From: Didymodactylos carnosus
Taxonomy: Eukaryota; Rotifera; Eurotatoria; Philodinida; Philodinidae
Direction of reading: 5' to 3'
DNA length: 23,982 nucleotides
NCBI GenBank assembly: GCA_905250885.1
Contig: CAJNOQ010002509.1
Coordinates: forward strand, 1 to 23,982
Position numbers and translations under genes: made by a program. Below, piece after piece: positions 1 through 9,957 of the stretch (position 1 is its first letter; the number at the start of each line of letters is the position of its first letter). The notes under the pieces are model-generated. The model did not search any database. It had not been told where the DNA came from and was given only the letters and a program-made list of their open reading frames with translations.

Positions 1-2990
1 GATGATTTCCTTCACATTTGATGTCTTTTCTTCCTTTTTTGCGTGTGTAAAGTCATATATGAACAATCGTTGATGAAAATAATGAATGGTGCTATAGTAA
101 GTAGCTCTTACATTTCTTATTTTAGAACATCATCTCTGTGCTCAACAACCACAAATCGATGTCGTGTTCCATCACGGCTTTCGCTTATTGCTTTCTTTCA
201 TTCTACACTGTACAAGTTGGTTCCGAAGGTTATTCTAAATAATCTATGAATTTCTCATTTGCACCACAACAATTATGTATCTGCATCGATCCTAATTAAA
301 TTTTCAGCAGTTGTTGGCACTGCTTTATGCACAAAAATCAATCACATCGTTCGGCAGAATCTCTACATCTTTTTTGTCTGTAGTATATTACATGAGATTT
401 TAGGTTTTTGTTGGGTAGTATATTGCGGTTTGGGCACTGTTGCCCAATCTTTTTCGTCACCTTCAGAAACGAAAGCTTACATTATGTTCAACGTCTTTAA
501 AATTCATTTGTCAGATAGAGAAAATACGAGAATTTGACCATATGGAGTGGTGTTTCTGATGACAGCGTGTAATGTAGACCAGACATCCCATTCAATCTAA
601 GCTGATTTATCCATCAAGTACAATCAGATTTTACGGTGGATTAGATGGTATAGATTATCATATATTTTTTCGTTTTTTTTTAAGTGAGGTTTCTATAGTA
701 AGATCTGACATCTAACAGTGACTGGACGTTAGTTTTTGTCTGCAGAACGGAGTTTTAGCTGATGGAACAGAGCTCTATCTTCCTGGATCGTATGAGAAAT
801 ATATATATATAGATACTAAGGATACCTTTTGAAAACGTTAATCCAGAGTGTCGTACACGCCATCACGCAAACCTAGTGTCTTTATTCATTGTTGTCTAGA
901 CGTACAATTTCGTAGTATTGTTAAGTTTTAGAAAAAGTTTTAAGAAAACACTGTAATTCTAGCTATGAGCGTAATGTAATACACAACTCACATCTCGATT
1001 AAAATCCCACGAAGCTGCTTGAAAATACTCAGTTATATTTGATCTGTATGTTGACAAGGTTAAAAAAGTAAAAAATTTTATTTCCATATGTTTTTGATTT
1101 CAAAGGATTCTTTAGAGAATAGCCGTAAATTTAAAATTTTAATCAGTATTTCAGTAGTTATTTATTCAATCTGCTCATCTGACTATGTTGTGAAATTCTC
1201 AAATGAGACACATTCATATAAAAACAAAAAACATGAATTATCGGTACTCCATTTTATTTTTTGGTGAATACATAACAAGCATTTAATATTGTCTTTTTGT
1301 GTTTTTGTGCTACAAGAGTAAGAACAAAAGAAAACTTAAACCACACCTGTTTGAAGAAAAATAGGCAAGGAGACAATAAATAAACGGAGCGAGAATAAGA
1401 ACACAAAAACGATGTATAGATACTTGAGCAAAAATTATCTTGAACGATAATTCATTTGTAGTGATCAAAGAAAAAACAACAGCAACAACAACAAGAAAAA
1501 TAATCTTGAGCACAATGTACTACCACACACCCAAAAAAAACAAACAAAAAATTACGTTTCGGCTTAAGAAAACAAACAAATAAACGCAAAACGGACGGAA
1601 TTAATTCTTCAAACACATCTATCATGCATAGGAAATAATACAAACGTTCACACGCACGCATACATGTTTTGTTAATTTGTAGAATGACACTACCAAATTT
1701 GAAAACTAATTATTAAAAAAGACGTATGTTTTTAGCAATAAATAAAATTTCTCACAGGCAAAATATATACCCAAGACGGCCTAAAAACGGTCATAACACG
1801 GGATAAAGAGTGAATGAAACGAAGTATCCTGATCTGCAAAACTCGTCTTCAATCTCGGTTAATAAAATGAGATTAGAGTAAAAAAATAATGTTTCTAAAC
1901 AAAAAATAACCAGGTTCTATGTTTGAGAAACTAAATTAATCAGAAAAAAAGTCAATTAAACACTGATGATTTACTTTTATTAGTATGGTATAACCTTAGC
2001 TCTAACCGCTTAGCTGTCTGTTAACAACTGATATGGTTGAAATATAGATTTACTAACTTCAATTATCAAAATTTACCAATACTTTAATTATAAATCTGTG
2101 TCGATTTTCGCAAGAGTATTTCAATATGGAAAATAAAAGAATAACAATTACGAAAGACATTGCAACAAGCTACTGCTATGAGTACGTTTTAATTAGAGCT
2201 ATATTAAATTTTTCATGTTCTATCCCAACGTATCATTCAATGCGTCTCAGTCATAAATCATCATATTTTTGATGTGCGATTTTTTTAGTTTATCTATTTT
2301 CTTCTCGGTTTCTCCAACAAAAAAACTTTCTTTTTTTGTTGTAGAAAAAAAACAGATAAAGATAGAGGAAGAAAAAAGGCGAATAGTAGTATGAAAACAA
2401 AAGTGTAGTGTGATGTAGTAATTTGCTCTTTTTTTTCAAAATACACGCAAAAAAAACATCTGAAAGACAAATGACGATGAAGCAAAAAAAACAAACAAAA
2501 ACAGGTGCGTGTATGTGTGTGAATAACAAACAAAAGAAGAATCAGAAAAAACATTATAAAAAAGAACAAATAAAGATAGAGTGCAACAACAACAAACGAA
2601 AGTGAAACAAACACATTGCGAGGAACGAATGGGTAGAAAGGACACTGCTACATTCTTTGTCATGATAAACTGTTCGCATCTTGATTAAGAAAATATTCTA
2701 AGTGATTGATTATGTTTAGGTTCGTCACACGTAGTCAATACAGGACAAAAAACGTGTAAAATCTGACTAAGTGTCAAGGAAATCATGCCCGACAAGAAAA
2801 CCTTTATCTACTTGGAAGGAAAAGAGTGTATCTTCGAAGAAGTTAGGTTGCGTATCTACGGAAGAAAATAAAAAATCAGTACCAGATTCAGCACGTAGAA
2901 ACATTTTACCACACACCCTCACCCTTATCTAAACTTCAGCTGATAGAGAGAAAAAGCATACATTTATCTACAGTAAACAATCAAAACATA
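1..2990. other. Gene-poor left flank, AT-rich and low complexity
   Basis: I see no gene I can support here. Open frames exist but lack conserved motifs, and many begin at non-ATG codons. Between 1310 and 1660 and again between 2290 and 2610 the plus strand is dominated by A-runs and AAC/AAAG words, so the opposite strand gives artificial Phe/Leu/Cys-rich frames. A short stretch at 745-831 follows a good acceptor (GTCTGCAG ending at 744) and reads as plausible protein (NGVLADGTELYLPGSY) up to a TGA, so a decayed or final exon of an unknown plus-strand gene is possible. A TA microsatellite lies near 798-812. Confidence 0.5.
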
Positions 2991-2996
2991 TTTATT
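2991..2996 (-). terminator. Polyadenylation signal of the G3BP gene
   Basis: TTTATT on the plus strand reads AATAAA on the minus strand, about 120 bases after the G3BP stop codon, a normal 3' UTR distance. No other in-range AATAAA was seen between it and the stop. Confidence 0.6.
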
Positions 2997-3115
2997 TTTT
3001 AGAAAAATGTCGAATTGTTTGTTCGCTGTCATTGTTATTGTTGCTACTCATTTGTCTTTGTGTGTAGAGATCGATACATTTCTTTAAAGTGGTCCGCTCT
3101 CGTCATTATCGTTCG

Positions 3116-5979
3116 TTATTTTTGATATTGTTGTTCGTTATAATTGTCTGATAAATTTTCATCATTTTGTTGTCCCTCTGAACTAGTCCCTCCTGATCCA
3201 TTTTTCAAATTTCCACTACCCGGTCTTATCGAATTAGAATTTGCATTATTATTTCGTCCTAAAGTACCGGTACCCGTGGCCGATCCACGAAACGATGGTC
3301 GATTACGTCCAATACGCGTACCTCCATACTGATTTGCGGTTTTTTTTTGAGTTTTTTCTTCAACATTCAAACGGTAACCTTTACACGTGACATGCTGTTG
3401 TTCTAAAACTTTTTGAGCCGGTTTTGAATCTTCAAATACAACAAAGCCAAAATTCTAAAAATAAACATGTTAATAGTTTAAATTGATTTTGTAACATGAG
3501 CATACCTTTTTTTCAGCATTTTGTGGTGAAAATATTCTAACATCCACAACTGGTCCATAACCACTAAAAAAATCTCGTAGAATGTCAGCTGTAAAATCGG
3601 GTGGTAATGATCCGACAAAAACTTGATTTTCGTTTGGTGTTAATGTTCGTCTATTTCCTCCTCCACTACCTCGTCTATCTGGACTATCATCTTGGCCATC
3701 ACCTGACCATCGGCCGATTTGTTGTCCTTGACGAGGAGGATAAAAATTTCGTCCACCACCGTAGTCATTTCCACGACGTGCTTGTTGTTGATTTGATGGG
3801 GGAATAGTGGTTGATGGACGAGTAAAACCGCCGCTACCATTACCTGAATTCTGTTGACCTCTTGATGTTGGTTGTTGCGACAATTGTTGTTGATTGGATT
3901 GTGCGGGAGGACGAACACCAGTAGAGGATGAAGGTGGAACATTAGTTGGTTGTGTACGTGCGAGTGGAGCGCTTGTTGTAGTTGAAGACAAAGGAGGATT
4001 CGATTTTGTTACAACGCCAGCGTAAGATGCTGAAACGTGAGAAGCAAAAGTGATAGCGGCTTATGTTTACCAAAGGGAACGCAACAATTATTCAGCTCAT
4101 GGGCCATAGCTGAGCTAAGACACCAGACCTACAGAAGGCTCATTGGAAATCTGTACTCAATCATTGGAAATTTGTTGACGTACTGTGTGATTCTGGTGTA
4201 GTGGTTTGTTTTTGTGGTTGTTGACTAGCTGTTGGCAGTGTGTCTGGAATATGCTGTTGTTGATCTTGAACTCCTGATTGTTGATCTTGACTGTGGTTAT
4301 CTAATGTCGACTGATGATCAGCGGCATCATACGAGCCTTCTTCGTCGATAGTTAAACCATTACTAAAAAGAAAAATATTTAAGAAAAAGAATGATCAAAC
4401 CTCAGATATTCTCTAACAAATATAACACACGAAAATGAAACATTTTGGACTGACTGCCGTTTTGCTCATGCAGTAAATAGAAACTTCTGTGTGCGATTTA
4501 GTGCCTATTTATCGATTATTCTTAAAACCACTACCTGGAAGATGTTCTAGCAACTGATAAGATATTAGCCAATAAAAGAACTGAATGCAGCCTTTCTTTA
4601 TTCTCTAATTGACTGATAATATTCCACTTACGCAACATTTGAATCACCGGTAGTATTGCTGACATTTTCAACCTGATGCTGTGTAGTTTCTCTAGGAGGT
4701 AAGGACTCTGTGGCTGCCGTTTGTGCAGTGCCAGGATAAGAGGATGTTGATGATTGCTGTGTTCGAGGTGACAGAACTTGATGAACTCCCGTTGACGATG
4801 ATGTTGGTGGTTGCTGATCTTGTTGTGATGATTGTTGAGTTTGTTGTTGTGATGTAGATGCTTGCATATGAGTGGAACCAGCTATTGATACTTTGTCCTA
4901 TAGAGCAAAACACGTAACATGACATACAAGAGATACAAGTGAGTAAAAATGTTAGTCTTCAACTTTTAAAATGCATGTAAAGAATGTCAAAAGCTAACTG
5001 TCTGACTTCGACTACTGAATCATATAATGCTCTCGAGAAAAACTCTGGGACGGCTGAGGTGCATACGTACTGTTATAGAATTTTCACCAAAATTTGTTGA
5101 TTCTCTGTCGTCGTCAGACTGGTCATCAAAAACTTCATCTTGATAACGAAATATATCATTTTGAACATAATATTTTTTTGGTGAACGTGGAGCTAATACA
5201 AATGTTTGCATAAAACGACGCATTGGCTCACCACCATTCGATAATTCACCTGTGACCTGCAAAAAAACCGTGTTAAACTGAATTATAAACTATCGACTAC
5301 ATAAGCAGCTGGCTTGCATTCTTTGATTTCTTTTTACCTGAACAACGACCCCATCGCCAATTGTTGGATGTGAATCAACCTGTCTAATTTTGGCATGACA
5401 ATCTCTTAAATTCAAATCTGTAATTCTTCGTGAAATATCTTGAGGACCCACAGCTGGTTGTTCAACATTTCCCGGTCGATCAACCCCACCGTGAATAAAT
5501 GTACTATCTGTAGAATAAAATCTAAAATAAAAGGAAAATGACGGCTAAAATAACATATTATCTTGGTCCGTTTTCTATTACATACCGATGTAATAAATTC
5601 GGAGCCTGATGGAGTAAAGTATAATATTGATGAACGAAAGCGCGACCAACCTAAAAATGAAACAAAAACAGGGCGTTAAACATTTCTTGATGTTTTCCTT
5701 CTAATGCATATTTCTTCTTAGTGACTTTTCTACCGATTTTTAGCCAGTAAAGAATCGACAACTTTAATGACTTATCGAAAGATAATCTGAAAAACGGAAT
5801 CATATTTCATATGTCCTTTTCAGGATCTCAAGCGATTTATTCATCTTCTTGATGCTTTCACAAGTATTAGATATTGAATTTTAGAAATTTATATTTCCTT
5901 TTTACTATCAGATTGTGCAATAAATAAACCATCCTCATCTACTACTTACTTCAAATGGGCTGGGACTATTCTGTACCAT
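3116..5979 (-). CDS. G3BP: G3BP / Rasputin stress-granule RNA-binding protein
   Basis: Eight exons: 5950-5979, 5586-5650, 5338-5521, 5071-5256, 4632-4897, 4184-4362, 3506-4029 and 3116-3454, giving 1773 coding bases and 590 residues. Every intron is GT-AG and the frames close exactly. Residues about 8-135 form the NTF2-like dimerisation domain ([35 protein letters not shown]). Phe15 and Phe33, known in human G3BP1 as part of the FGDF-peptide pocket, fall at the same numbering; the third pocket aromatic appears to be Tyr122. A short acidic stretch and a long Gln/Ser/Thr/Pro-rich disordered region follow. One RRM spans about 439-515, with RNP2 (QVFVGSLP) in exon 7 and RNP1 (FGFVVFE) opening exon 8. 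In animals this family binds mRNA and nucleates cytoplasmic stress granules. The Gly/Arg-rich stretch lies before the RRM (about 387-432), and the C-terminal tail has few RG pairs. Identification is firm; the 4030-4183 junction is the least certain. Confidence 0.95.
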
Positions 5980-5998
5980 ATCGGCTCTAACACGATCT
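5980..5998 (-). promoter_or_regulatory. AG acceptor candidates just upstream of the G3BP start
   Basis: On the minus strand a pyrimidine-poor but AG-ending stretch (GATTCTAG, then GTGTTAG) finishes 7 to 18 bases before the ATG. It could be a 5' UTR intron acceptor or a spliced-leader trans-splice site. Position is the only evidence. Confidence 0.3.
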
Positions 5999-6382
5999 AG
6001 AATCATGCAATCACGTATTTAGAAGACGAAGCGTTGAAAGAAAATAGCGTATGTAAAAATGAAAGCAGAAAATGGAAGCGATCGGGATTTTTCTGCTTCA
6101 GTTTTAGGTCAAAAAAGAATCAACTGCACTAGTTTATTGCTAAAATCTATTTAGCACTGAATAACAAAAGTAATTACAATAAGAATAACGAATAAAATAT
6201 GAATATATAAACAAAACTAATGTCCACAATATGAATTAGACTCATAATATAGCATAGGGGCACATTGTTTACAACTATGGCTACTTCAGTAATATATAAA
6301 ATTGAAGAGAGTTATGCACTTTCGCTGAAGACAGCCATGTGGAGGAGTACCTGAAAGATTTGCATTTGCTTAGATTGTTCAC
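5980..6382. other. Spacer upstream of G3BP
   Basis: This is the 5' flank of the minus-strand G3BP gene. It is AT-rich with no clear TATA element or repeat. A 27-codon plus-strand frame starting at the ATG near 6278 (MATSVIYKIEESYALS) has no recognisable family. Confidence 0.3.
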
Positions 6383-6514
6383 ATGAAATTTTCTCTCTCA
6401 CCAACGAGCGTTCTAAATAGGACTGCCACAATCAATATCGATAAGGCGAAAAAAGCAGAAAATCGCGTTGATTATGCTCCCCCAGGTGCAGCCATTGTTC
6501 CAAATAAACAATAA
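6383..6514 (+). CDS. Possible 43-residue small ORF, unknown
   Basis: An ATG-to-TAA frame of 44 codons, too short for standard ORF calling. It reads MKFSLSPTSVLNRTATINID, then a Lys/Ala/Glu-rich piece, then a Pro/Gly/Ala segment (DYAPPGAAIVPNKQ). The composition is much more protein-like than neighbouring frames, which are Phe/Lys/Asn-rich. I do not recognise the family. There is no convincing signal peptide or membrane segment, and no adjoining exon with good splice sites was found. It ends 19 bases before the foldback repeat at 6534, so it could be the last exon of a decayed gene, part of a mobile element, or chance. Confidence 0.25.
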   Translation: MKFSLSPTSVLNRTATINIDKAKKAENRVDYAPPGAAIVPNKQ

Positions 6515-6533
6515 TGGAACATAAAACATGTTG

Positions 6534-6848
6534 CATATCACCGACAATAAATTAAAGTTTGTTTAGAGTTAAAGAAAAATACTTTTTCGTATTCAGCATA
6601 CTTGATAACCTGGAAAATTTTCTATTTTTAGCGAGGGGTACCGCCAAACAGTTAAGAAAAATTTTCAAAATTGTATAATTTTACCAGGGAGATTTTTCTG
6701 CGTCAATTTGTTTGAAAATTTTTCTTAACTTTTTGGCGGTACCCCTCGCTAAAAATAGAAAATTTTCCAAGTTATCAAGTGTGCTGAATACGAAAAGGCA
6801 CTTTTCTTTAACTCTAAACAAACTTTAATTTTTTTTATCGGTGATATG
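6534..6848. repeat. Foldback inverted repeat, arms about 137 bases
   Basis: The left arm (6534-6670) and right arm (6711-6848) are inverted copies, roughly nine bases in ten identical, separated by a 40-base loop. Long exact blocks include GCGAGGGGTACCGCC next to TTTTCTATTTTTA, and GTTTGTTTAGAGTTAAAG. No coding frame and no obvious target-site duplication were seen. It fits a non-autonomous foldback or MITE-like element and would fold into a long hairpin if transcribed. Confidence 0.85.
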
Positions 6849-7495
6849 TTTTTCTATTTTTCAGCTATCACCATTAAATAAAGCTTAAAGAATTCGTTCA
6901 AGATTCGGAAGAAAGCCAATTTTCTGCTCTTCAAAACCGTTAATGCCCGTTATTTATATTCACAGTAACTCATTTTTTTCATAGTTCATTTCTGATGGAG
7001 CTTACGAAAATATGTTTTCTTAAAACAAGGTTAATTAGCTTTTCTTCCCGTTATCTAATCAATGACTTTAGTATAAAAACTTTATTTCTTGTGATCAGAA
7101 TCTTTCACGGGTTTCTCGTTAAAATTTTATCATTCGAGATTTAAAGCATTTTATTTTCAGGTTTTAAATTTACATCCTATAAAACATTGAAGTCTTTTTC
7201 CATGAACTCAGTTGAGTTTATTGTCGGTCTCAAGTTTATTCGTCTGCAATCTAACTCTTTTAATGGCTGAGTTTTTGAATGTTAAAGATGGGTCGTAAAT
7301 AGTAGAACAAACTAGAATTTCGACGCTCATTTTCTGCTATGAAGTATTTAACCAATACGTTAGGTTATCCTCCAAATCAATGATAAAATAGATGGATGCT
7401 TGATCGAGCAACAAGGTTGTGATTAATATGTCACTACGATTATTTAATTTTTGACCATTTCATTCATTTATCGTATAAACAACGACTTTCGACTA

Positions 7496-7684
7496 ATGTT
7501 GAACGCAAAATATTTTCTATGGAGCATAGCTTTATTTGTGATTCAACTTGCGTTTGGCAGTCTTACAGAGAAAAATTATGAAATTTTTAGTAATGGCCGG
7601 AATTGTCAATGGTGTTTACAATGTGGTTCACCGCCTTGTTGTAATATGTGCCCGTCAATTATTGATTTTGATTCTTTACCGTAA
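7496..7684 (+). CDS. Small secreted cysteine-rich peptide precursor, unknown family
   Basis: A 62-residue single-exon frame starting at the ATG at 7496; the frame extends upstream only through non-ATG codons. Residues 1-21 look like a signal peptide: Asn/Lys near the start, a hydrophobic core (YFLWSIALFVIQLAF), then a small-residue cleavage site near Gly21. The mature part of about 41 residues has an acidic linker and a compact six-Cys cluster, C-x2-C-x2-C-x4-CC-x2-C, followed by a Cys-free acidic tail. An AATAAA array begins 46 bases after the stop. No homologous family is recognised. Disulphide-stabilised hormone, antimicrobial, venom-like or metal-binding roles are all possible and none is shown. 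It sits alone between repeat-rich stretches and is the only supported plus-strand gene here. Confidence 0.55.
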   Translation: MLNAKYFLWSIALFVIQLAFGSLTEKNYEIFSNGRNCQWCLQCGSPPCCNMCPSIIDFDSLP

Positions 7685-7729
7685 CTTTTAATAATACGTA
7701 TTAGTTTATTATTTTGAAATTTTGTTTAA

Positions 7730-7743
7730 AATAAATAAATAAA
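7730..7743 (+). terminator. Polyadenylation signal array after the Cys-rich peptide gene
   Basis: Overlapping AATAAA hexamers (AATAAATAAATAAA) lie 46-59 bases downstream of the stop at 7684, supporting a short plus-strand transcript. Confidence 0.55.
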
Positions 7744-8488
7744 GCCATATTTTAGAATCAAACGATGCAACAAACAGACTTTTAGAATAATTAGAAGTTA
7801 TTCAGCTATCCAACTTCTAACATGGGAAAAAAAGTTGAAAAAGTACGAAAACTAAGATTTATAGTAAGAATGAATAACGGTAAAATGTACTTTTGATCAC
7901 TAAATTCTTCAACGAGTTGTGATATTTTATTATCTATTCTATGTTCATCAGTTCTTATCCCAACAGATCGTGTTTTTTTCATTATTTAAGGAATCACCTC
8001 TTTTTTCAACAAAATCTTTTATACTGAATTGAACACAGCCTGATGTAGTGGAAAGTCTGTTCTGCAAAATAAGACTAACTACTCTCAGCGTTTTACAACC
8101 TCTTTGAAGAAAATTGAGTCTGTTAAATTTTTTCAACAGCTTGAAAAACGTCAATTTTTGTAGCTTCGTTAATGTTTTTTGTTTTCACTGCTTCCAAGGT
8201 TTTTTCTTATACTTAGTCTAATGGACCATGTTCACACTTTCAAAATTTTTCAACGGTTTCTCGCGCAGATATGAGCATCGTCGCAAATGTCTTGCAAAAA
8301 ATAACCGGTCTAATGACATAAAAATGACCTGTCTGTAATGCAGGAAACACTGATGGTCTGAATGCAAACACTTCGACTCCTCGAAAAAATGGCGCGATAG
8401 GGTGTGAAGTGTCGGTGGTATCAATTTGTACTGAGCGGTCCTTGCTTTCTACAAGATGACTAGACCTGTGCATCGGTCGGAAAATCGG
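7744..8488. other. Spacer with no recognised gene
   Basis: AT-rich sequence. Two overlapping minus-strand frames around 8218-8473 stay open but look unlike each other and match no family. They may be remnants of the repeat cluster that begins at 8489. Confidence 0.4.
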
Positions 8489-8718
8489 CGGCGGCAGAGC
8501 CTTGTTATAAAATTTTCAAAATTCATAATTCATAATTCAAAAAATTATCCAGCGGCGGCGGCGAGGAACTTCAGAAACGTTTGACATCTTCGGCGGTGGG
8601 GCCGAAAATCTTAGTAATCCCCATCGGCAGCGGCGCGGCGCACAGGTCTAAGGATAACAAGGGAAAAGGTATCCTTAATTTAACTTGTATCAAGTTAGTG
8701 ATAAAACACATTTTGGTG
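8489..8718 (+). repeat. GC-rich dispersed repeat, copy 1
   Basis: It begins with GCGGCGGCAGAGCCTTGTTATAAA and then has a short ATTCATA-repeat filler. From 8539 to 8718 it is a near-identical direct copy of 9430-9611, including CGGCGG-rich blocks, the word GAGGAACTTCAGAAACGTTT and an AT-rich tail ending AAAACACATTTTGGTG. The GC-rich blocks stand out sharply in an otherwise AT-rich window, which suggests a transposable or satellite-like origin. Confidence 0.8.
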
Positions 8719-8908
8719 CATATGCCGTTACTAGAGCCCTTGACACAATCATCGACAATCTGAATGACAAGACAATGAAGCCGGTTTAGAAGGATTTAAT
8801 TGAAGAACTAAAGACGTTCATTGAAAAGAACGATGTCATTGAGACAATCAATGATATTCAGAAAAATGTCCGAATTCCAGTTGGCTATCAGATTACGAAC
8901 GATTACAA
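8660..8908 (+). pseudogene. Protein-like fragment with an in-frame stop, unknown
   Basis: In one frame the sequence reads NLYQVSDKTHFGAYAVTRAL, then a helical acidic/basic stretch (DTIIDNLNDKTMKPV), a TAG at about 8786, and then KDLIEELKTFIEKNDVIETI to a TGA near 8909. Residue composition suggests once-coding DNA rather than chance. I cannot name a family. Its first part lies inside the duplicated repeat and is cut off in the second copy, so the repeat appears to carry, or to have inserted beside, a broken gene piece. Confidence 0.35.
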
Positions 8909-9051
8909 TTGATTTTGAATGGGGTGTTTCTAATGTATTCACTAAATATTACCCAAGTGTTACTGTTCAGGGTTGTTTATTTCATTATGGACAAAGTTTA
9001 TTTCTTAAGTTTGTTGATATCAGTTACTTTACATCCAAACTCAAGTTCTGA
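8821..9051 (+). pseudogene. Decayed MULE-type (Mutator-like) transposase fragment
   Basis: From about 8899 to 9020 the frame reads TIDFEWGVSNVFTKYYPSV followed by GCLFHYGQSLFLKFV. This matches the signature of the MULE transposase domain: an Asp-Phe-Glu catalytic-acid segment, an Ala/Val-rich helix, P-x4-GC-x2-H and a helix ending in K-x-V. Only some 40 residues are recognisable. Stops and loss of similarity follow at once, and the upstream catalytic Asp and zinc-binding regions are absent. It lies between the two copies of the GC-rich repeat, so those copies may be remnants of the element's ends or of a later duplication. It cannot be functional. FLYWCH/MULE proteins are the closest alternative description. 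Confidence 0.55.
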
Positions 9052-9186
9052 ACTTTTTGTAATCGTCTCCAATTTCAACTTTCATTGTCAGAAGGACTTT
9101 AAAATCAAAAATCAAAAAAATTGTTACAAAAAATTTTCAGCATATTTTAAATAGTTTTCAAAAGAAATCAGAACATGAGACAGGGT

Positions 9187-9611
9187 GCGGCGGCAGAGCC
9201 TTGTTATAAAGTTTTCCGCCTTTGGCGGCGGAGGATAAAAGATTATTTAAAACTTTGGATCGTCAGCGGAGGACCGCAATCAGATTTGAATACCAAACTT
9301 AGTTTAAGCCAAGATCCATTGTCAATTTCTTCTTTTATTTTAATTTATTTTCAATCAAAATAATGAGGCTAAAACAAGTTTGTACGGTGAGGACCTCCAA
9401 AAAACTTCGGTGCGGCGCCAAAAATCCTCAAAAAATTATCCATCAGCGGCGGTGGCGAGGAACTTCAGAAACGTTTGACATCTTCGGCGGTGGGGCCAAA
9501 AATCTTAGTAATCCATCGGCAGCGGCGCGGCGCACACGTCTAAGGATAACAAGGGAAAAGGTATCCTTAATTTAACTTGTATCAAGTTAGTGATAAAACA
9601 CATTTTTGGTG
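9187..9611 (+). repeat. GC-rich dispersed repeat, copy 2 (longer form)
   Basis: It starts with the same GCGGCGGCAGAGCCTTGTTATAAA word as copy 1 but keeps about 210 extra bases, including CCGCCTTTGGCGGCGGAGG, which can fold on itself. It then rejoins copy 1 at 9430-9611. Copy 1 therefore looks like an internally deleted form of the same repeat. Confidence 0.75.
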
Positions 9612-9957
9612 ATTAAGTGAATTTATGGGATGAAAATGGAAGATTTTTTCAATCTATTATGATGAACAACTGATAATCTCCTTTGTTTGTATAGAAACTG
9701 AAGTGTATAATCAAATCAAATAATATATCGGCCAGTCTTTTTTTAAAAAACTTAGAAAAGTTTATTTTTAAGAATGAACAGAGTTGAGCAAGCGATTGTA
9801 TCACACTTTGTTTAAGAAAGAAAGAAAAAAAAACACTTTGTGCCATTGGAAGATAAAAAGAAGTTAAAAACAAATGATATTGCACAAAATATTTTTACAA
9901 CAGAAATAAAATTTGAATCTCATTTTATAGTTAGCTAGAATAATATAAGTATAAAAC
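9612..9957. other. 3' flank of the cysteine proteinase gene
   Basis: AT-rich sequence between the repeat cluster and the stop codon of the minus-strand proteinase. It probably holds that gene's 3' UTR. No canonical AATAAA was found close to the stop on the minus strand, so the 3' end is undefined. Confidence 0.4.

Noticed and set aside
43..249. Plus-strand frame with a donor-like GTAAGT at 98 and an acceptor-like TTTTAG ending at 125; joined, a frame reads HHLCAQQPQIDVVFHHGF, faintly like an alpha/beta-hydrolase start
   Set aside because: The implied intron would be only 29 bases, the following residues do not continue any family, and no further exon was found.
1310..1661. Overlapping minus-strand frames rich in Phe, Leu and Cys
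   Set aside because: They are products of A-rich low-complexity sequence on the plus strand, with no motif or splice context.
2290..2663. Four overlapping open frames on both strands
   Set aside because: Homopolymer-rich sequence keeps all frames open; residues are dominated by Phe or Lys and show no domain.
8218..8473. Two overlapping minus-strand frames before the GC-rich repeat
   Set aside because: They are different frames of the same DNA with no recognisable motif; retained only as possible repeat debris.
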